Below are positions 50,409 to 59,339 of a stretch of 64,000 bases of DNA, piece after piece. The position numbers and the translations under genes are program-made. How positions within the stretch are numbered: the first letter of the stretch is position 1; the number at the start of each line of letters is the position of its first letter. Source of the DNA: Paracoccus sp041927875 (GTDB taxonomy: Bacteria; Pseudomonadota; Alphaproteobacteria; Rhodobacterales; Rhodobacteraceae); assembly GCF_041927875.1 (NCBI RefSeq), contig NZ_JBHFHN010000004.1; one strand, given 5' to 3'. The notes beneath the pieces were generated by a model that was not told the DNA's origin, did no database searches, and saw nothing but the letters and a program-made list of their open reading frames with translations.

Positions 50409-51565
50409 TCCGCCAGGGCCTCGCGCAGGGTCTGGACGACGAAATCCTGATCCGCATCCGTCAGCAGCGGGTGCATCGGGATGCTGATCGCTTCCTCGTA
50501 ATACTGCTCGGCCTGCGGGAAATCGCCGGGCTTGAAGCCCATCTTCGCGTAATGCGGCTGGGTATGGACCGGGATGTAATGCACATTCACCATGATCTCA
50601 TGGTCGCGCAGATGGTCGAACACCGCCCTGCGGGTGGTGCTGATCTGGTCCAGCTTCAGCCGGATCACATAAAGGTGATAGGCAGAGTGGCTGTCGGGAT
50701 GCTGCCACGGCAACGTCAGCGGAAGGTCGGCCAGCAGGTCGTCATACCGCGCCGCGATCTGGTGGCGGCGCTCGACATAGGCGTGCAGTCGGGTCATCTG
50801 GCTGACGCCCAGCACCGCCTGAAGGTCGGTCATGCGATAGTTGAAGCCAAGTGCGACCTGCTGGTAGAACCAGACCCCATCCATGTCCTGCGTCATCAGA
50901 TCGGGATCGCGGGTAATGCCGTGGCTGCGAAGCAGGCCCAGCCGGGTGGCCAGGGCCGCATCATTGGTCATCGCCATGCCGCCCTCGGCGGTTGTGATGA
51001 TCTTGACCGGGTGAAAGCTGAACACGGTGATGTCGCTATAACGGCAGTTGCCGATCGGCTCGCCCTGATAGCGCCCGCCGATCGCATGCGAGGCATCCTC
51101 GATGATGCGAAAGCCGTATTTCTGGCCAAGCGCATGGATCGCCTGCATGTCGCAGGGCTGACCGGTCAGATGCACCGGCACGACGATCTTCGGCAGTTTC
51201 CCCTGCTTTTCGGCCTCGATCAGCTTGGCCTCAAGCGCCTTGGGGCACAGGTTATAGGTCTTGGGGTCGATGTCGACGAAATCGACCTGAGCGCCGCAAT
51301 ACAGCGCGCAGTTGGCCGAGGCGACGAAGGTGTTGGGCGTGGTCCACAGCCAGTCGCCCGGCCCCAGATCCAGCGCCATGCAGGCGATATGCAGCGCCGA
51401 GGTGGCGCTGTTCACCGCAACCGCATGGGCCGCCCCGGTTTGGGCGCGCACCGCGTCCTCGAACTGGGGGATGTTCGGACCCTGAGTCAGGTTGGGGGAT
51501 TTCAGCACAGCAACGACGGCGTCGATATCCTGCTGGGTGATGTCTTGTTGGCCATAGCGGATCAT
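50405..51565 (-). CDS. pseC: UDP-4-amino-4,6-dideoxy-N-acetyl-beta-L-altrosamine transaminase PseC
   Basis: PLP aminotransferase of 386 residues in the DegT/DnrJ/EryC1 family. It aminates C4 of UDP-2-acetamido-2,6-dideoxy-beta-L-arabino-hexos-4-ulose. Landmarks are TSALHIACMALDLGPGD, DASHAIGG, and the PLP lysine in SFHPVKIITTAEGGM. A dedicated pseB, which supplies this substrate, is absent; FnlA at 54146 makes the same 5-inverted 4-keto sugar. Confidence 0.93.
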   Translation of the reverse strand: MIRYGQQDITQQDIDAVVAVLKSPNLTQGPNIPQFEDAVRAQTGAAHAVAVNSATSALHIACMALDLGPGDWLWTTPNTFVASANCALYCGAQVDFVDIDPKTYNLCPKALEAKLIEAEKQGKLPKIVVPVHLTGQPCDMQAIHALGQKYGFRIIEDASHAIGGRYQGEPIGNCRYSDITVFSFHPVKIITTAEGGMAMTNDAALATRLGLLRSHGITRDPDLMTQDMDGVWFYQQVALGFNYRMTDLQAVLGVSQMTRLHAYVERRHQIAARYDDLLADLPLTLPWQHPDSHSAYHLYVIRLKLDQISTTRRAVFDHLRDHEIMVNVHYIPVHTQPHYAKMGFKPGDFPQAEQYYEEAISIPMHPLLTDADQDFVVQTLREALAE

Positions 51566-51595
51566 ACTTGGATCACCCTGTCTGTGTGCGTGCGT

Positions 51596-52888
51596 TCATT
51601 CGGAGTGCGGCTGGTCGGGCCTGCGCGCAAAGCCACATCGCAGATAAGCGACCGACTTCCACAACAGGATCAGCGCGAAAGACATAGCCAAGGCAATCGG
51701 AACTGCCAAGTCAGGCACAATCTGCCCCAAGCCCCAGGCGCTGACAAGAAACACCGGCAGCGCGGCAAGGTGGCTGTAGATGATCTGCCGGTCATGCCCG
51801 CTGGCGTAAAGGGCATAGTGGGGGATCATGCCAAGCGCATTCAGCACGACCGCGCCCAGCAGCCATGGGTAAAGGCCGACCGCATCTTGATACAGCGGGT
51901 TGCCGATCCAGGCCAGAAGATAGGGCAGGATCAGCCAGCTGATGACCGAAAAGCCCAGGCAAATGGCGACGGTCTGCACCGCCATCTCGCGCAACTTGCG
52001 GCGGGCGGCGGCGAATTCACGCTGATGGCACAGGGCGATCAGCGCCGGATAGGCATAGGCCAGCACCCCCGCATCCAGAAAGGTCAGCAGCGCGCCAGCG
52101 ACACCCAGGAACAGCACATAGGCGGCGACGGATTCGATCCCGTTCAAATATTCGACACCGTAGCGGTCAAGGGTCTGGATGGTGCGCAGGGCCATGGTGG
52201 CGATCAGAAAGGCGAGGCTGACCTTGACGCCCGACCACACGACCGACCAGTCCACGCGGGCCTGCCACCCGCCAAGCTGCTGATGCCGGATCGCCCAGAC
52301 GCCCAGGACAGCGGTGACCAGCCCCGACGCAGCCCACAGCGCAAGCACCAGATCAAGGCTGCGCGCGTCAGCCCGCAGCGCCATGACTGCCACCGCCGCG
52401 ATCGCCCAACTGCCCTGTCGAGCGAACATCAGCAGGCTGGCGGTAATCTGCCGTGACAGCGCGATCAGCAGGCGGAACACCTCTTGGTTCACATGTTCCA
52501 GTACGGCGATCAGGGTGAACCACCAGATCAGATGCCCAGGCCAGCCCAGGGCCACCAGCACAGCCGCAGCAAGAGGCAGCGCGATCAGATACAGCAGACC
52601 CGACAGCGCGATCTGGGCCTTGACCGGCGGCGCGCGGTCGCCTTCGGGGCGGCGCAGCACTTCCCGCGTCGTGAATACATAGAAATCCAGGCCGATCACA
52701 TACAGCGCCAGCGTCACTGTGGCTGTGAACAGGCCATAATATCCCAGGTCGGCGGGGTCCAGATAGCGCGCAAGGAAGAACACCAGCAGAAACCGGATGG
52801 CCAGGGTCGTGACCCGCAGGCCAACATTTGCAAGGCGGCCAAGATGTCTGGACAATATGCAAATCCCGCGGTCGAAATGGCCCCGCAT
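51596..52888 (-). CDS. wzx: Polysaccharide flippase (Wzx-like)
   Basis: Predicted inner-membrane protein of 430 residues with twelve to fourteen hydrophobic segments in the MOP/polysaccharide-export arrangement. It opens LANVGLRVTTLAIRFLLVFFLARYLDPADLGYYGLFTA, the common start of Wzx proteins. It would flip the lipid-linked repeat unit to the periplasm for Wzy. It lies at the head of the pse operon (30 bases before pseC). The start is uncertain; 52888 was chosen, and the frame stays open to 52966. Confidence 0.85.
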   Translation of the reverse strand: MRGHFDRGICILSRHLGRLANVGLRVTTLAIRFLLVFFLARYLDPADLGYYGLFTATVTLALYVIGLDFYVFTTREVLRRPEGDRAPPVKAQIALSGLLYLIALPLAAAVLVALGWPGHLIWWFTLIAVLEHVNQEVFRLLIALSRQITASLLMFARQGSWAIAAVAVMALRADARSLDLVLALWAASGLVTAVLGVWAIRHQQLGGWQARVDWSVVWSGVKVSLAFLIATMALRTIQTLDRYGVEYLNGIESVAAYVLFLGVAGALLTFLDAGVLAYAYPALIALCHQREFAAARRKLREMAVQTVAICLGFSVISWLILPYLLAWIGNPLYQDAVGLYPWLLGAVVLNALGMIPHYALYASGHDRQIIYSHLAALPVFLVSAWGLGQIVPDLAVPIALAMSFALILLWKSVAYLRCGFARRPDQPHSE

Positions 52889-52989
52889 TGCCGGGCGCGG
52901 CGAAGTCCTAACGTGAAACGGGTCGAAAGACAAACGCTCTTGCTTGCCATATGGCCGTGAGGCCAAGCGCGTGGTATTAGCGCGGCGTC

Positions 52990-54144
52990 ATGAGAAAAGA
53001 TCATCCCGCATCCGCGCCCCGCTATCTTGTCAATGCTGCCAATCTTCATGCGGGGGGCGGCGTGCAAGTGGCGACCTCCGCCGTGGCCGAACTGTTGGCG
53101 CAGGGCGCGCTGTCGGGCAATGTCTTTGCCCATGTGTCGGATGAGGTGGCGGAAAATCTGGCGGCGATGGACGTCGATCCGGGGCCGAACGTGACGCGGC
53201 GCACGATCCGCGGGTTCAACCTGACCGACGGCGACAGCCACCGCGCGATGCAGGGCTTTGACGCCGTGCTGACGGTCTTTGGTCCGCTCTATCGATGGCG
53301 GCCCCGGTTCCGTAGCGTGGTCGGCTTTGCGCAGCCCTGGATCATCTTTCCACGAAACGAATGCTATGGCCGCATGGGCATGATCCAGCGGCTGAAAACG
53401 CGGCTGAAGTTCTGGATCCACGCGCGATTCTTCAAACGCGCCGATGTGCTGGTGGTCGAGCTGCCGCACGTCAAGGACGGGCTGGTCCGCGAACTGGGCA
53501 TCGACCCGGCGCGGATCCATGTCGTTCGCAATTGCCTGTCGCGGCTGTTCCTGGACCCCTCAGCTTGGCGTCCGGTCGCGGTGCCGCAGGTGGACTGCGA
53601 CCTGCGCCTGGGGTTTCTGGGGCGCAACTATCTGCACAAGAATACGGTGATCTTTCCCGAACTGGTGCGGATTCTGCACGACGATCACGGCATCAACGCA
53701 CGGGTTTTCGTCACGCTGACCGATGACGAATGGAGTGCCACGACGCCCGAGTTCCGCCAGGCCTGCGTGAATGTCGGGCCGTTGACCGCCCCGCAGTGCC
53801 CCGGCTTTTATCAGACCATCGACGCGGTGGTGTTCCCATCCCTGCTGGAATGTTTTTCCGCCACCCCGCTTGAGGCGATGGCGATGCAGCGCCCGCTATT
53901 CGCATCCGACCGAGGCTTCAATCGCGATGTCTGTGGCGACCTGGCGACCTATTTCGACCCGCTGGACCCCGCCGATGCTGCCCGGCGCATTGCGGAAGGC
54001 TGGCGCGCGGGCTTTGATCCCGCCCGTCTGGCGGCGGCGCGCGACCACGCGATCCACTTTTCTTCGCCAGCCCACCGCGCTAACAGCTATCTGGCCTTGC
54101 TGCGCGGCGCGGCCCCGGCGGAACACCTGACCAATGGAAGCTGA
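52990..54144 (+). CDS. Glycosyltransferase (GT4-like)
   Basis: Soluble glycosyltransferase of 384 residues with a GT-B fold. The C-terminal donor part has FLGRNYLHKNTVIFPELVRIL, and the E-x7-E signature lies in VFPSLLECFSATPLEAMAM. The N-terminal NLHAGGGVQVATSAVAELL is the acceptor-side start. Sugar unknown. It precedes fnlA with a one-base gap, so it could use UDP-L-FucNAc or another sugar made nearby. Confidence 0.85.
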   Translation: MRKDHPASAPRYLVNAANLHAGGGVQVATSAVAELLAQGALSGNVFAHVSDEVAENLAAMDVDPGPNVTRRTIRGFNLTDGDSHRAMQGFDAVLTVFGPLYRWRPRFRSVVGFAQPWIIFPRNECYGRMGMIQRLKTRLKFWIHARFFKRADVLVVELPHVKDGLVRELGIDPARIHVVRNCLSRLFLDPSAWRPVAVPQVDCDLRLGFLGRNYLHKNTVIFPELVRILHDDHGINARVFVTLTDDEWSATTPEFRQACVNVGPLTAPQCPGFYQTIDAVVFPSLLECFSATPLEAMAMQRPLFASDRGFNRDVCGDLATYFDPLDPADAARRIAEGWRAGFDPARLAAARDHAIHFSSPAHRANSYLALLRGAAPAEHLTNGS

Positions 54145-54145
54145 C

Positions 54146-55174
54146 ATGTTCACTGACAAGACCCTTTTGATCACGGGCGGAACCGGTTCTTTCGGCAATG
54201 CGGTGCTGCGCCGGTTCCTGGATTCCGACCTGCGCGAAATCCGCATCTTCTCACGCGATGAGAAGAAGCAGGACGACATGCGCAAGCGCTATAACAGCCC
54301 CAAGCTGAAGTTCTATATCGGCGATGTGCGCGACTATCAGTCGATCCTGAACGCCATGCGCGGGGTCGATTACGTCTACCACGCCGCCGCGCTGAAGCAG
54401 GTGCCCTCATGCGAGTTTCACCCGATGGAGGCGGTCAAGACCAACGTGCTGGGCACCGAGAACGTGCTTGAGGCCGCGATCGCCTGCAACGTCGAACGGG
54501 TGGTCTGCCTGTCGACCGACAAGGCGGTTTACCCGATCAACGCCATGGGCATCAGCAAGGCGATGATGGAAAAGGTCATCGTGGCCAAGTCGCGCTCCAG
54601 CGGCGACACGGTGATCTGCACCACGCGCTATGGCAATGTCATGGCCTCGCGCGGGTCGGTGATCCCGCTGTTTGCCCGCCAGATCTGGGATCAGCAGCCG
54701 ATCACCATCACCGACGGGTCGATGACCCGCTTCATGATGACGCTGGATGATGCGGTCGATCTGGTGCTGTATGCCTTTGAACACGGCAAACCCGGCGAGA
54801 TTTTCGTGCAAAAGGCCCCAGCCGCCACGATCGAGGTGCTGGCCAAGGCGCTGACCGGGCTGATGGATGCGCCCGATCACCCGATCAATGTGATCGGGAC
54901 ACGGCACGGCGAAAAGCTGTTCGAGGTGCTGCTGAGCCGCGAAGAGATGGTCGCGGCGCAGGACATGGGCGAATATTACCGCGTTCCGCCGGACCTGCGC
55001 GACCTGAACTATGGCAAGTTCGTCGAACAGGGCGAGGTAAAAATCTCGCAGGCGGTCGATTACAACTCGCACAATACCCAGCAGCTTGACGTGGCGGGGA
55101 TGCAGGATCTGCTGCGCAAGCTGAAGTTCGTGCAGGCGATCCTGCGCGGCGATCAGGTCGAGCCCGAGGAATAG
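54146..55174 (+). CDS. fnlA: UDP-GlcNAc 4,6-dehydratase/5-epimerase FnlA (CapE type)
   Basis: First enzyme of UDP-L-FucNAc synthesis, converting UDP-GlcNAc to a C5-inverted 4-keto-6-deoxy sugar. The 342-residue SDR is very close in form to staphylococcal CapE: LLITGGTGSFGNAVLRRFLD, IFSRDEKKQDDMRKRY, HAAALKQVPSCEFHPMEAVKTN, STDKAVYPINAMGISKAMMEKV. GGAAG precedes the ATG at 54146. The same product feeds pseC, so it probably serves both the L-FucNAc and pseudaminic acid routes. Confidence 0.93.
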   Translation: MFTDKTLLITGGTGSFGNAVLRRFLDSDLREIRIFSRDEKKQDDMRKRYNSPKLKFYIGDVRDYQSILNAMRGVDYVYHAAALKQVPSCEFHPMEAVKTNVLGTENVLEAAIACNVERVVCLSTDKAVYPINAMGISKAMMEKVIVAKSRSSGDTVICTTRYGNVMASRGSVIPLFARQIWDQQPITITDGSMTRFMMTLDDAVDLVLYAFEHGKPGEIFVQKAPAATIEVLAKALTGLMDAPDHPINVIGTRHGEKLFEVLLSREEMVAAQDMGEYYRVPPDLRDLNYGKFVEQGEVKISQAVDYNSHNTQQLDVAGMQDLLRKLKFVQAILRGDQVEPEE

Positions 55175-55184
55175 GCGGCCGGGG

Positions 55185-56327
55185 ATGTCGGAGCAGCAGG
55201 CGCAGAAAATCGTCGTGACCGGGGCCGGCGGTCTGCTGGGCTGGCACAGCGCGGCGCGCCTGCACGCGGCCAATTGCATGGCGCGCTATCGTGGCCAGCC
55301 CGCGCCCTATGAGCTGCGACTGCTGGATCGCGCGGGGTTTCAGCACGATGCCCTGCTGACCGATTCGCTGCGCGATGCTACGACGGTGCTGCATTTCGCC
55401 GGGGTCAATCGCGGCACCGATGACGAGGTGGCAACCGGCAACCCGGCAGTCGCGCAGCGCCTGGCCGATGCCTGCGCTGCTGTGGGTGCACGCCCCCATG
55501 TTGTTTATGCCAATTCCACCCATGCCGCCGGTGACAGCCTGTATGGCCGGTCAAAGCGCGAGGCGGCCGAGGTGCTGGCTGGGATCGGCGGCGGGCTGAC
55601 CAATCTGATCCTGCCGCATATCTTTGGCGAGGGCGCGCGGCCCCGCTACAACAATGTCACTGCCACCTTTGTCGAAGCGGTGATCGAAGGTAAGACACCG
55701 AAGATTGACCCATCTGGGCGGGTGCAGCTTTTGCACGCGGGGGCGGCGGCCCAGGCGGCGATTGACGCGGCGCTGTCGGGCCATGATGGCGATCTGTCCC
55801 CGGAGCCGCGCCCGACCGACGTGCCTTGGCTGTTCGACACATTGCGCGACATGCACCGGGATTACGCGCATAACCGGCTGCCGAATCTGTCGGACCCGTT
55901 CACCCGCGATCTTTTCAACAGCTACCGCGCAGCGCTTTACCCTGACGCTTTCCCGAGGGTGCTGACCCTGCACAGCGACTCCCGCGGCACCCTGTTCGAG
56001 GCTTGGCGCGGTGGTGGCGGCGGGCAAAGTTTTGTCAGTTGGACAAACTCCGGTGTCACGCGTGGCGACCATTTCCACCTGCATAAGATCGAACGCTTTC
56101 TGGTGCTGGACGGCGAGGCGGTGATCCGCATCCGCCGCGTGCTTGGCGGTCCGGTATGGACCTTCCGCGTCAGCGGCACGCAACCCGCGCCCGTTGACAT
56201 GCCGACGCTGCACACCCACTCAATCGAAAACGTCGGCGACCGGCCGTTGCTGACGCTGTTCTGGACCCATGACCTGTTCGATCCGGCCGCGCCGGACACC
56301 TATTTCGATCCTGTTCTGAAGGGCTGA
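55185..56327 (+). CDS. fnlB: CapF/FnlB-type bifunctional epimerase-reductase
   Basis: Second enzyme of the UDP-L-FucNAc route. The 380-residue protein has an N-terminal SDR domain (about 1-240; VTGAGGLLGWHSAARL, YGRSKREAAEVL) and a C-terminal cupin domain (about 270-375; VTRGDHFHLHKIERFLVLDGEAVIRIRR), as in CapF. Cupin is thought to epimerise C3, then the SDR reduces C4 with NADPH. His residues in DHFHLHK probably bind zinc. 10 bases after fnlA. Confidence 0.9.
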   Translation: MSEQQAQKIVVTGAGGLLGWHSAARLHAANCMARYRGQPAPYELRLLDRAGFQHDALLTDSLRDATTVLHFAGVNRGTDDEVATGNPAVAQRLADACAAVGARPHVVYANSTHAAGDSLYGRSKREAAEVLAGIGGGLTNLILPHIFGEGARPRYNNVTATFVEAVIEGKTPKIDPSGRVQLLHAGAAAQAAIDAALSGHDGDLSPEPRPTDVPWLFDTLRDMHRDYAHNRLPNLSDPFTRDLFNSYRAALYPDAFPRVLTLHSDSRGTLFEAWRGGGGGQSFVSWTNSGVTRGDHFHLHKIERFLVLDGEAVIRIRRVLGGPVWTFRVSGTQPAPVDMPTLHTHSIENVGDRPLLTLFWTHDLFDPAAPDTYFDPVLKG

Positions 56328-56330
56328 CCC

Positions 56331-57485
56331 ATGTCCAAGCTGAAAGTGATGACGATCCTGGGCACCCGGCCCGAGATCATCCGCCTGTCGCGCGTGATGG
56401 CCCGGCTTGATGCGCATACCGACCATTGCATCGTCCATACCGGCCAGAATTGGGACTACAACCTGAACGAGGTGTTCTTCAACGAACTGGGCGTTCGCCA
56501 GCCGGACCACTTCCTTGGCATCGGCGGCGGCACCCTGGGTGAGACGCTGGGCAAGGTTCTGATCGAATCCGAAAAGGTCATCCGTGCCGAAAATCCCGAT
56601 GCCGTGCTGATCCTGGGCGACACCAATTCGGCCATTGCCGCGCTGATGGCCACCCGCCTGAAAGTGCCGGTCTATCACATGGAGGCCGGCAACCGGTCGT
56701 TCGACCGCAACGTCCCCGAGGAAACCAACCGTCGGCTGGTCGACCACATCGCGGATTTCAATCTGGTCTATACCGAACACGCCCGCCGCCATCTGCTGTC
56801 GGAAGGTATCCAGCACCGCCGCATCTATCTGACCGGATCGCCCATGCGCGAGGTGCTGAACCATTACAGCGACAAGATCGCCGCTTCGGATGCGCTGTCG
56901 CGGCTGGATCTGACCGAGGGGCGCTATTTCGTCGTCTCCCTTCACCGCGAGGAAAACGTCGATAACAGCGATCGGCTGGCCGCGCTGCTGGGCACGCTGA
57001 ACACGCTGGCGGAAGATTACGACATGCCGGTGATCGTCTCGACCCATCCGCGCACCCGCAAGCGGATCGAGGCCCTGGCCGATGCGCAGATCGACCCGCG
57101 CGTGCAATACATGACGCCCTTTGGTTTTCTGGATTACAACGCGCTGCAAAAGTCGGCCTTCTGCGTGATCTCCGACAGCGGCACGATTGCCGAGGAAAGC
57201 TCGATCCTGGGGTTTCCGGCGATCACCCCGCGCGATGCCATCGAACGACCCGAGGGGCTGGACGTCGGCTGCATCATCGCGACCGGCCTGAACCGCGACA
57301 CGATCCGCGCGGCGGTCAAGGCCGTCACCGCCTTGCACGCCGAACGCAAGGCGGCGGGCATCCCGCATCCGCTGCCCGATGACTATGCCATCCTGAACAC
57401 ATCCGAACGGGTGCTGAGCCTGATCCTTGGCACGGCGCGGCTGTCGAATAGTTGGGACGGGATCCGCAAGAACGATCTGACATGA
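56331..57485 (+). CDS. fnlC: UDP-N-acetyl-sugar 2-epimerase FnlC (CapG/WbjD type)
   Basis: Last enzyme of the UDP-L-FucNAc route, a C2 epimerase of the WecB fold, 384 residues. It has TILGTRPEIIRLSRVMA, VLILGDTNSAIAALMATRL, HMEAGNRSFDRNVPEETNRRLVDHIAD and SGTIAEESSILGFPAITPRDAIERPEG. It lies 3 bases after fnlB and overlaps the next GT by four bases. The order fnlA-B-C-GT is the same as in O-antigen loci that make L-FucNAc. Confidence 0.93.
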   Translation: MSKLKVMTILGTRPEIIRLSRVMARLDAHTDHCIVHTGQNWDYNLNEVFFNELGVRQPDHFLGIGGGTLGETLGKVLIESEKVIRAENPDAVLILGDTNSAIAALMATRLKVPVYHMEAGNRSFDRNVPEETNRRLVDHIADFNLVYTEHARRHLLSEGIQHRRIYLTGSPMREVLNHYSDKIAASDALSRLDLTEGRYFVVSLHREENVDNSDRLAALLGTLNTLAEDYDMPVIVSTHPRTRKRIEALADAQIDPRVQYMTPFGFLDYNALQKSAFCVISDSGTIAEESSILGFPAITPRDAIERPEGLDVGCIIATGLNRDTIRAAVKAVTALHAERKAAGIPHPLPDDYAILNTSERVLSLILGTARLSNSWDGIRKNDLT

Positions 57486-58750
57486 CCCACCCGCCCGAGA
57501 AGCCGCTGTCGATCGCGTTTGTGTCGCAGTATTTCTTTCCCGAGCAGTTCGGGCACAATTCCTATGTCGCCGACTGGGTGGAACGGGGCCACAGCGTCGA
57601 TGTGGTGACGGGCGTGCCGAATTACGGCCAGCCCGACTTTTTCCCCGGCTATTCCAACCGTGAGAAACGCACCGAGACCTGGCGGGGCGCGCGGATCTTT
57701 CGCGCCTGGTCGCTGGCGCGGAAGCGGGGCAACCTGCGGCTTTTGCTGAATTACCTGACCTTTCCGGTGACCGGAACCTGGACCGCGCTGCGGCGCATCA
57801 AGACGCGGCCCGATGTGGTGTTCGTCTCGCTTCTGTCGCCGATCTTCCTGGCGATACCGGCGATTGTGCTGGCCCGGCGGTTCCGGGTGCCGCTGGTTTA
57901 CCACGTTCAGGACATCTGGCCCGAAAGCGCCACCCACACGCTGCGGCTGACCAATCCGCTGATCGTGCGGCCGCTGCACTGGATCAGCGGCTGGATCACC
58001 CGTCGCGCCGATCTGGTGCTCGTGCAAAGCGCAGCGCTGCCGCCGATGATCACCCGCTTCGGGGTTCCCGCCGACCGCATCCGGGTGCTGCGCAACACCG
58101 CGCCCGCCATGTATCGGCCGATCGCCCCCGAACAGGCGGCGGATCACGGCGTGCCCAACCCGCCCGGCGCGTTCCGGGTGATGTTCGCGGGCAACATCGG
58201 CGAAAGCCAGAACTTTGACACGATCCTGGATGCCGCCGCGCTGCTGCGCGACCGCGCCGATCTGCATTGGGTCATTCTGGGCAGCGGTCGCGATCTGGAG
58301 CGGGTGCGGGCGCGCGTTGCCGATCTGGGGCTGGCCGACCGCTTTCACCTGATGGGCCGCCACCCCGAAGAGACGATGCCCGATTTCTTTGCCCAGGCCG
58401 ATGCGCTGCTGGTCAGCCTCAAGGAAAACGACATTTTCAACCTGACCGTGCCCTATAAGGTGCCCTGCTATCTGGCCTGCGGTCGGCCCATCATCGCCGC
58501 GCTTGCGGGCGAAGGGGCGCGCGTCGTTGCGGCCTCGGGTGGTGGCTTGCCGGTGGTGCCGGGCGATGCGCAGGCACTGGCCGATGCCGTCACCTTGCTG
58601 ATGGCGATGCCTGCGGCTGAACGTCAGGCGATGGGCGGCCGCGCGCGGGCCTATTACGATCAGATGTATCGCCGCGATCTGGTCTATGACCAGTTGAACC
58701 GCTGGCTGGGTCAGGCCGCCGCGCGTCAGCCGCCTAGCGCAGACGTTTGA
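57482..58750 (+). CDS. GT4 glycosyltransferase, WbuB-like (L-FucNAc transferase)
   Basis: Glycosyltransferase of 422 residues, GT-B fold, beginning AFVSQYFFPEQFGHNSYVADWVERGHSVDVVTGVPNYG. The donor part has MFAGNIGESQNFDTILDAAALL, and PYKVPCYLACGRPIIAA, typical of WbuB-type L-FucNAc transferases. Since it directly follows fnlC, it probably uses UDP-L-FucNAc. Its 3' end overlaps the opposite-strand sugar transferase by about 17 bases. Confidence 0.87.
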   Translation: MTHPPEKPLSIAFVSQYFFPEQFGHNSYVADWVERGHSVDVVTGVPNYGQPDFFPGYSNREKRTETWRGARIFRAWSLARKRGNLRLLLNYLTFPVTGTWTALRRIKTRPDVVFVSLLSPIFLAIPAIVLARRFRVPLVYHVQDIWPESATHTLRLTNPLIVRPLHWISGWITRRADLVLVQSAALPPMITRFGVPADRIRVLRNTAPAMYRPIAPEQAADHGVPNPPGAFRVMFAGNIGESQNFDTILDAAALLRDRADLHWVILGSGRDLERVRARVADLGLADRFHLMGRHPEETMPDFFAQADALLVSLKENDIFNLTVPYKVPCYLACGRPIIAALAGEGARVVAASGGGLPVVPGDAQALADAVTLLMAMPAAERQAMGGRARAYYDQMYRRDLVYDQLNRWLGQAAARQPPSADV

Positions 58751-59339
58751 ACACCGTCTTAAGCATGATCGCCGCATCCATGCAGACGTTGCGGCGGCGC
58801 TGATAGATCAGGTCCAGCCGCGCCTTGCGCGGCACGCAGGCGCGCGAATAGATCGCGTCGGTTTCCGCCGTGGTGCGGGCGCGGGCCAGCAGCTTTTCCT
58901 CATGCGCGTGGAAATAGACCGAGGCCAGCCCGGTGATGCCGGGCCGCGATTTCAGCACCTCGCGGTAGATCTCGGGGAAGCGTTCGACGTATTGGCGCAG
59001 CGGCGGGCGCGGGCCGACAAAGCTGATGTCGCCCTTCAGCACGTTCCACAGTTGCGGCACCTCATCCAGGCGGGTGCGGCGCAGGAAATGGCCGGTGCGG
59101 GTGATGCGCGATGACTTGTCGCCGCCCGACACGCCGCTGTCGCTGGCGACGGTGGTCATGGTGCGGAACTTGACCAGGTTGAAGCCTTGGGTCGGGGTTT
59201 TCATCCGTTCCGAGATGTAGAACACCGGGCGGCCGTCGCGCAGCAGGATCAGGATCGCCGTCAGCGCCACCGGGATCGCCAGGATGACGGCCAGGATCAG
59301 GGCCACGATGATATCGAACAGGCGCTTGGCGGGGGTCAT
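58734..59339 (-). CDS. Initiating polyprenyl-phosphate HexNAc-1-phosphate transferase (PglC/WreU-like)
   Basis: Starts the repeat unit by placing a sugar phosphate on undecaprenyl phosphate. The 201-residue protein has one N-terminal membrane segment (about 10-35, LILAVILAIPVALTAILIL) and the short catalytic domain of the bacterial sugar transferase family: FNLVKFRTMT, RRTRLDEVPQLWNVLKGDISFVGPRPPL, and RPGITGLASVYF. It is coupled by four bases to the ketoreductase behind it. That pair resembles WreU/WreQ of Rhizobium, which put QuiNAc first. Confidence 0.9.
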   Translation of the reverse strand: MTPAKRLFDIIVALILAVILAIPVALTAILILLRDGRPVFYISERMKTPTQGFNLVKFRTMTTVASDSGVSGGDKSSRITRTGHFLRRTRLDEVPQLWNVLKGDISFVGPRPPLRQYVERFPEIYREVLKSRPGITGLASVYFHAHEEKLLARARTTAETDAIYSRACVPRKARLDLIYQRRRNVCMDAAIMLKTVFKRLR

